From positions 279,782 through 343,781 of the forward strand of contig QCNC01000001.1 in the NCBI GenBank assembly GCA_003210155.1: a DNA stretch of 64,000 nucleotides. The letters run 5' to 3'. Positions 58,811-64,000 of this stretch are shown in pieces. Numbering within the stretch: position 1 is the stretch's first letter; every line of letters begins with the position of its first letter. The DNA is from Prochlorococcus sp. AG-424-E18. GTDB taxonomy: Bacteria; Cyanobacteriota; Cyanobacteriia; PCC-6307; Cyanobiaceae. The notes under the pieces were generated by a model, which saw only the letters and a list, made by a program, of their open reading frames with translations, was not told where the DNA came from and did not search any database. A program made the translations under genes and the position numbers.

Positions 58811-60265
58811 TTAACTGACCGCAAGATTCTTTGCTAATTCTGCTTTCTTCTCTAAAATTGCGGCAGCAGCTAAATGACCACTCATTGTAGCTCCCTCCAT
58901 AGAATCAATGTAATCTTGTTTTGTATAACTACCAGCCATGAAGAAATTAGATATAGATGTTTTTTGATTAGGTCTAAAAGGTTCCATACCGGGAGCTTCT
59001 CTATAGAGTGATTGTGGAATTTGTACTACATTACTCCAAAGCAATTTAAGGTTTTTTGAGGATGGAAATAGACGGCGAACCTCTTTATCTATTTCTTTTG
59101 TAATTCTTTCTGTAGATCTACCCATCCATCTATCGCCAGGAGTTAAAACACATTGGAGAAGTGATCCCATATCTTTTTTTCTATAATCTGCTGGACTTGC
59201 TAGTGCTAAATCAGCGAAACAACTGAAAGAGGCATCAGCAGAATAAAGAAGGTTATCTAATCCAATTGGTTCGTTTCCTGTATTATCTTTTTGTAATTCA
59301 GTAACCCAACCGTCATATCTTAATTGGATTGTGGCAACAGCAACAGCTCTAAGTTTTTTTAAACCTTCAAACTCTTTAAATTGATACCATTCTTTTGGAA
59401 TTATTTTTTTTATTCCAGGAACATCACAGGCAGCTAAAAATTTATCTGCAAAGACTGCCTTAATTCCCTCAGGAGAAGATATTTTTAATTGGTTAACTGA
59501 ATAAGAGGAACAATCTTTCTCATAAATGATTTCTTCTACCTTATGGTTAAGATGTACTTTTGCTCCTTTGTTTGTGATGTAGTCGACAATAGGTTGAGTT
59601 AACCACTTATGCGGAGAACCTTTTAATAGATTCAGTTTCGAGGCTTCTGTTTTTGAAGCAAACATCATAAATATAGTTAGCATGCATCTTGCTGAAATAT
59701 CTTTGCAATTAATAAAACCTAATGCGTATGCGATAGGATCCCACATTCTTTCTAAGCTTTTTTCACTGCCACCATGGTTTAAAAACCATTCTTTAAAACT
59801 AATTTTATCTAGATCTCTAATTATTTTCATTGCGCCTTCATAGTCTATCAATCCTCTAACTATTGGGCTTGTCCCTAAAGCTAAGGCATTTCTGAACTTA
59901 TCTACCCAAGTAAGTTGTTCGGTGGTAAAAAAAGCTTTAAGTCCGTTAAATGGAGCACCTAAAGGGAATCTGAAGTCTAAAGATTTTAAATTACCACCAT
60001 TATTGATAAATAGATGAGTATGATCTTTCGGGAGTAAGTTGTCTAGAGCTCCTACTTTTTTCATTAATTTAAAAAGATTTGCATAATTGTAAAAAAATAC
60101 ATGTAAACCCATTTCAATGTGGTTGCCATCCTTATCTTCCCAACTTCCAACTTTACCTCCCCAAAATGACCTGCTCTCGAAAATTTCTACTTCGTGACCT
60201 TCATCAACTAAATTGACTGCTGCTGTAAGACCAGCTAATCCAGAACCAACTATTGCAATTTTCAC
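58811..60265 (-). CDS. zds: 9,9'-di-cis-zeta-carotene desaturase
   Basis: 484 aa; [83 protein letters not shown]. Confidence 0.94.
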   Translation of the reverse strand: MKIAIVGSGLAGLTAAVNLVDEGHEVEIFESRSFWGGKVGSWEDKDGNHIEMGLHVFFYNYANLFKLMKKVGALDNLLPKDHTHLFINNGGNLKSLDFRFPLGAPFNGLKAFFTTEQLTWVDKFRNALALGTSPIVRGLIDYEGAMKIIRDLDKISFKEWFLNHGGSEKSLERMWDPIAYALGFINCKDISARCMLTIFMMFASKTEASKLNLLKGSPHKWLTQPIVDYITNKGAKVHLNHKVEEIIYEKDCSSYSVNQLKISSPEGIKAVFADKFLAACDVPGIKKIIPKEWYQFKEFEGLKKLRAVAVATIQLRYDGWVTELQKDNTGNEPIGLDNLLYSADASFSCFADLALASPADYRKKDMGSLLQCVLTPGDRWMGRSTERITKEIDKEVRRLFPSSKNLKLLWSNVVQIPQSLYREAPGMEPFRPNQKTSISNFFMAGSYTKQDYIDSMEGATMSGHLAAAAILEKKAELAKNLAVS

Positions 60266-60364
60266 TTTTTCTTAGAATTATAACAAATCAAGTTTGGATA
60301 ACGTTTGTTCTATGCATCCTATCGATTAAGTTTTTATATTATAGATAGTAGAGATCCCTTGTTT

Positions 60365-60757
60365 ATGGAAAATGTAGAAGTTAAACTGGAAATTAAAAAT
60401 TCTGATGATGGCAAAGGTATCTTAATTACGAATGATGCTATAGAACAAATTTCAAATTTATTGAAGGGCCAAAGTGATAAAAAAGCACTAAGGGTAGGAG
60501 TAAGATCAGGCGGTTGTAGTGGGATGAGTTATACGATGGATTTTATAGGAACTGATGAAATAAATCCCGATGATAAAGTTTATGATTATTCATTAAAAGT
60601 TGATCAAAGCTTTCAAGTGGTTTGTGATCCTAAAAGTCTTTTATATATTTATGGAATGCAGTTAGATTTTAGTAAGGAATTAATTGGAGGAGGCTTTAAT
60701 TTTGTAAATCCCAATGCCTCTCAAACTTGTGGTTGTGGAAGCTCATTTGCAGTTTAA
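60365..60757 (+). CDS. HesB/IscA/SufA A-type Fe-S carrier
   Basis: ATG 60365; GVRSGGCSGMSYTMDF, NPNASQTCGCGSSF. Confidence 0.95.
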   Translation: MENVEVKLEIKNSDDGKGILITNDAIEQISNLLKGQSDKKALRVGVRSGGCSGMSYTMDFIGTDEINPDDKVYDYSLKVDQSFQVVCDPKSLLYIYGMQLDFSKELIGGGFNFVNPNASQTCGCGSSFAV

Positions 60758-60763
60758 TAAATA

Positions 60764-61192
60764 ATGAATAAGGAAAATAATCCCATCGAAGAGGATTTTA
60801 ATGCAGCTTTGTCAAGATATAAAGCAGGGCAAGATTTAATTCCAATCGTTCAGGATTTTCAAAAAATTATACAGCAAATCCCAAATCATTTTGCTGCCTG
60901 GACTTGTTTATCATGGCTTCAATTACTTTTGAAAAATAATGAAGAAGCGTTGTCAGCTGCCAGACAAGCTGTTCGATTAAATCAGCAAGATCCACAAGCA
61001 AGAATGAATTTGTCTTTAGCTCTTTTGGCTACCAATAATAAAGGTGTTAGGGATCATATTGAGTTAATAAAAAAAATGTCTATGATGATGCCAGATGTGA
61101 AAAGTGAGTTGAAAGAATCTATTGAAGACGGATTAAGTAGATATCCAGATTGGCCTGAGTTAACCAAAGTAAAAAAATGGTTGGAATTTTAA
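60764..61192 (+). CDS. TPR-containing hypothetical protein
   Basis: 142 aa; NHFAAWTCLSWLQLLLKNNEEALSAARQAVRLNQQDPQARMNLSLALLAT. Confidence 0.82.
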   Translation: MNKENNPIEEDFNAALSRYKAGQDLIPIVQDFQKIIQQIPNHFAAWTCLSWLQLLLKNNEEALSAARQAVRLNQQDPQARMNLSLALLATNNKGVRDHIELIKKMSMMMPDVKSELKESIEDGLSRYPDWPELTKVKKWLEF

Positions 61193-61193
61193 A

Positions 61194-62396
61194 TTGTTTA
61201 AGATTTTAATATTAAGTAATGGGCATGGAGAAGATCTATCTGGCAGTCTGATAGCTAAACAATTCGTAAAAAGTGGTTATTCTGTTCATGCTTTGCCAAT
61301 TGTTGGTATGGGAAACCATTACGAAAAAGAACAAATTAAGATTATCGGTAAAACTAAAGAATTTAGAACTGGAGGAATTGGCTATAATTCCTTCAAAGGA
61401 AGACTTACTGAGATATTAGGAGGAGAAATATTTTATGTCTTAAAAAGATTATATTTAACTTTTAAAATTAAAAAAAAATATGATTATTTTTTTGTGGTTG
61501 GAGATATTGTGCCAGTTTTTTTTGCATGGGTTTGTAAGAAAGATTTTTTTACATATCTAGTTGCTTATTCCAGTCATTATGAAGGGAAGTTGAAATTACC
61601 ATGGCCTTCGAAATTTTTCTTGCTTTCACAAAAAGCAAAAAAAATATATACGAGAGATTCCCTTACAGCTAATGATTTAACATTTCAATTAAAAAAGAAA
61701 GTGTCTTTTTTAGGCAACCCATTCATGGATAAGTTTTTTCCTAGAAACGAAGAATTCAATAAAGCTGAATTTAGTATTGGATTATTTCCAGGAAGTAGAT
61801 TCCCTGAGATTTTAGATAATTTTGTTTTTATTTTAGAGTTATTAGAGGCATTGTCAGATTTAAGATATTTTCAAAAAATTCAGTTTAATTTTGCAATAGT
61901 TAATGCTCTATCTTCATTAAAAATAAAGGAGATATTTCAAAAAAGAAGATGGTTAAAAATAGAAAATATCAATGATCAAAATCTTTTGAAATTTCAATAT
62001 AAATTTTTAGAAGTGAATATATATTGGAATAATTTTGACAAAATATTATTGAATAGTAGTTGCTGTATCAGTATGGCAGGAACAGCAGCAGAGCAAGCGA
62101 TTGGATTAGGAAAACCGGTTATTCAGATTGAAGGTAAAGGTCCACAATTCACAAAAACTTTTGCAGAAGCGCAAAGACGTTTGCTTGGAAAATATGTTTT
62201 TTGTGCCACTAATTATAAAGATAAGAATGATCAAATCAATCAGACAATAAAATTGATCATAAAAATAATATATCTTATACAGCTGAATAAGAAGTTTATG
62301 ATCTCATGTAATGAAAATGCTAAAAAAAGACTGGGTGAAAACAAAGCTTGTCTTAAAATGGTTGATGATATCAATATTGTTATAAAAAATGAATAA
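61194..62396 (+). CDS. Lipid-A-disaccharide synthase-related protein (TIGR03492-like)
   Basis: 400 aa; LILSNGHGEDLSGSLIAKQF, FFVVGDIVPVFFA, IGLFPGSRFPEIL, SMAGTAAEQAIGLGKPVIQIEGKGPQFTKTFAEAQRRLLG. Confidence 0.85.
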   Translation: MFKILILSNGHGEDLSGSLIAKQFVKSGYSVHALPIVGMGNHYEKEQIKIIGKTKEFRTGGIGYNSFKGRLTEILGGEIFYVLKRLYLTFKIKKKYDYFFVVGDIVPVFFAWVCKKDFFTYLVAYSSHYEGKLKLPWPSKFFLLSQKAKKIYTRDSLTANDLTFQLKKKVSFLGNPFMDKFFPRNEEFNKAEFSIGLFPGSRFPEILDNFVFILELLEALSDLRYFQKIQFNFAIVNALSSLKIKEIFQKRRWLKIENINDQNLLKFQYKFLEVNIYWNNFDKILLNSSCCISMAGTAAEQAIGLGKPVIQIEGKGPQFTKTFAEAQRRLLGKYVFCATNYKDKNDQINQTIKLIIKIIYLIQLNKKFMISCNENAKKRLGENKACLKMVDDINIVIKNE

Positions 62397-62658
62397 GGAT
62401 GATAATCAAAATAAGTTAAAACAAATTATCGATAATTTGTTATTAATAAATTTATTTACAGTCATTTTTTTTGCAATTTTTTTTATTTTTGCAATAATCA
62501 TGCAATTTAATGGCATATTTATTTTTATTAATTTTATCCAGATAGTATGGAATCCTCTTGTAGTTCCTTTGATAACAATTCTTATTATTGGTGCTTTAGT
62601 AAACGGTATTAATTCTTGGTGGAGGCGTAAATTGCTTTCTCAAGAAGAGGATATTTGA
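62389..62658 (+). CDS. Small hypothetical membrane protein
   Basis: 89 aa; two hydrophobic helices; overlaps upstream ORF by 8 nt. Confidence 0.65.
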   Translation: MNKDDNQNKLKQIIDNLLLINLFTVIFFAIFFIFAIIMQFNGIFIFINFIQIVWNPLVVPLITILIIGALVNGINSWWRRKLLSQEEDI

Positions 62659-63535
62659 ACGTAAAATTTTTGAGTTTACTGCTTATTACTTTTTGTCCTT
62701 CCAATACAATTTTTGCTCCATCTCCTAACAATATTTTTAAAACCGCTCCAGGCACTGGAAGTAAATTAGGTCTATTCAGACATTTGCCTAAAGTCTGAGA
62801 AAATTCTTTCATTAATACTGGATTTGGTGCAACAGCATTAAATACTCCCGAATACTTTTTATCAACTAATGCTTGAGTAATTAATGCACATAAATCAGTT
62901 CTATGAATCCAACTCATCCATTGCTTACCATCTCCAATTGGTCCACCTAATCCAACTTTAAATATAGGGAGCATTTTTCCTAATGCTCCTCCATCTGCCT
63001 CTAGAACTATTCCAATTCTAAAAATAACTAACCTTGAGAAAAATGGTTTTTCAGCAGCGACCGCTTCCCATTTTTTGCAAAGATTAGCTAAAAAGTCTTT
63101 TCCTTCAATACTATTTTCAGTGAATTCACAAGACAAACTTGTACCGTAATAACCTATTGCTGATCCATTTATAATAACTTTTGGGTTTATTTTTAAATTT
63201 TTAAGTGTCTTCATCATAAATTTTGTGGTGTTAATACGACTATTTTCAATCTCCTGTTTTTGTTCAGAAGTCCATTTTTTTTCTGCTATAGGTTCTCCCA
63301 TCAGGTTAATAATTCCATCGGTCTCTCTTAAGATATTTAGAAGATTTTTGTTATGCCAGTTTTTTTCTTTGGATAAATCTATTTGAAAAAACTTAAACTT
63401 ATTGAAATTTAAAGCAATCGTTAATTTACTAATGGTTTTTCTACTTACAATGTATATTTCGTGATTTTCATTGAGTAGTGTTGGTACTAATTCTTTCCCA
63501 ACAAATCCAGTGCAGCCAAGTAGTAAAAGACGCAT
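62609..63535 (-). CDS. TIGR01777-type NAD(P)-dependent epimerase (likely start at 63535)
   Basis: MRLLLLGCTGFVGKELVPTLL Rossmann start, GIINLMGEPIAEKKWTSEQKQEIENSRI, MSWIHRTDLCALI. The upstream extension to 63703 overlaps the ndhO start and is unlikely. Confidence 0.9.
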   Translation of the reverse strand: MRLLLLGCTGFVGKELVPTLLNENHEIYIVSRKTISKLTIALNFNKFKFFQIDLSKEKNWHNKNLLNILRETDGIINLMGEPIAEKKWTSEQKQEIENSRINTTKFMMKTLKNLKINPKVIINGSAIGYYGTSLSCEFTENSIEGKDFLANLCKKWEAVAAEKPFFSRLVIFRIGIVLEADGGALGKMLPIFKVGLGGPIGDGKQWMSWIHRTDLCALITQALVDKKYSGVFNAVAPNPVLMKEFSQTLGKCLNRPNLLPVPGAVLKILLGDGAKIVLEGQKVISSKLKNFTFKYPLLEKAIYASTKN

Positions 63536-63671
63536 ATTATATTGATGTTTATCATTTAAGGCTATTAAATTTTTTAGACGTTTGTAATTATTATTCCGGT
63601 ATAAAATTTTTTCAATATTTTTCAAACAAGTTTTTGTATAATAAATTTCAAATAACTTTCTTGAATTTATT

Positions 63672-63908
63672 ATGGCAGATTCTATCCCAATGAAACCTCT
63701 CAAGAAAGGAAGCTTAGTTTTTGTCGATAGAGAAAATTATATTAAAAGTATCGAGGCTTTAGCTAGTGATCACGATTTACCTAATTATGTGTTTGAAGGT
63801 CCTGGAGAGATTCTTTCAGTCAAAGACGAATATGCTCAGATTCGATGGCGCAGACCTGTTCCAGATGTTTGGTTGAAATTAGAACAACTTAAAGAATATA
63901 ATCAATAA
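63672..63908 (+). CDS. ndhO: NAD(P)H-quinone oxidoreductase subunit O
   Basis: 78 aa; PLKKGSLVFVDRENYIKSIEALASDHDLPNYVFEGPGEILSVKDEYAQIRWRRPVPDVWLKLEQL. Confidence 0.93.
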   Translation: MADSIPMKPLKKGSLVFVDRENYIKSIEALASDHDLPNYVFEGPGEILSVKDEYAQIRWRRPVPDVWLKLEQLKEYNQ

Positions 63909-63919
63909 AATTTTTATAT

Positions 63920-64000
63920 CTAAAAGTTTTTATTTTTTTTCTCTGTAGACATCTTTGATTGGATTCTTTTTGCTTCTTTGATCATTTCCTTACCATCAAA
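63920..64000 (-). CDS. 3' end of a CDS truncated by the window (...FDGKEMIKEAKRIQSKMSTEKKNKNF*)
   Basis: Open frame on the minus strand to TAG (cta 63920-63922); identity not resolvable. Confidence 0.5.
   Translation of the reverse strand, partial: FDGKEMIKEAKRIQSKMSTEKKNKNF

Noticed and set aside
63536-63703. N-terminal extension of the TIGR01777 ORF
   Set aside because: The Rossmann start MRLLLLGCTGFVG is at 63535, and the extension overlaps the start of ndhO on the other strand.
1-64000. CRISPR array, prophage, integrase, transposase or toxin-antitoxin island
   Set aside because: No regularly spaced repeats and no integrase/transposase motifs found. The holin-like protein at 1825 is an isolated membrane protein, and the RHH gene lacks a recognisable toxin partner.

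Overview
This window looks like an AT-rich, gene-dense chromosomal segment from a high-light Prochlorococcus or close relative. The basis is the two-piece tmRNA with tag ANKIVSFSRQTAPVAA, psbX-ycf66, two high-light-inducible protein genes, ndhO, zeta-carotene desaturase, and cyanobacteria-restricted DUF families. Content is mostly core housekeeping: smc, PRC-barrel, accC, the sufBCDS operon, pgm, rarA-like, a phosphopantetheinyl transferase, bcp, coaX, cysH, type II NADH dehydrogenase, a K+ uptake pair, ABC-F, an HtrA-type protease, a TolC-like protein, a DUF512 radical SAM protein, nadB, a VKOR fusion, rimO, aroK, rbfA, hemD, an IscA/HesB-type protein and ndhO. I found no rRNA, CRISPR array, integrase, transposase or obvious island. 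I recovered eight small ORFs below the roughly 60-codon cutoff of the supplied track. They include an Hli protein, a PetL-like peptide, a twin-CX3C peptide and several single-TM peptides. The most interesting items are: (i) a permuted two-piece tmRNA; (ii) a tRNA-Leu that reads as anticodon AAG; (iii) a stand-alone protein resembling the LigD 3'-phosphoesterase domain beside smc; (iv) a tandem-fused QueD/PTPS whose first domain lacks the catalytic His, translationally coupled to a RibD-C/DHFR-like reductase; (v) a Nif11-leader-like protein ending in GG with no core peptide; (vi) the twin-CX3C 50-aa peptide; (vii) palindromic operator-like DNA upstream of a ribbon-helix-helix regulator. I did not see one clear, previously undescribed multi-gene system. 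All family calls come from reading motifs by eye and no database search was run.
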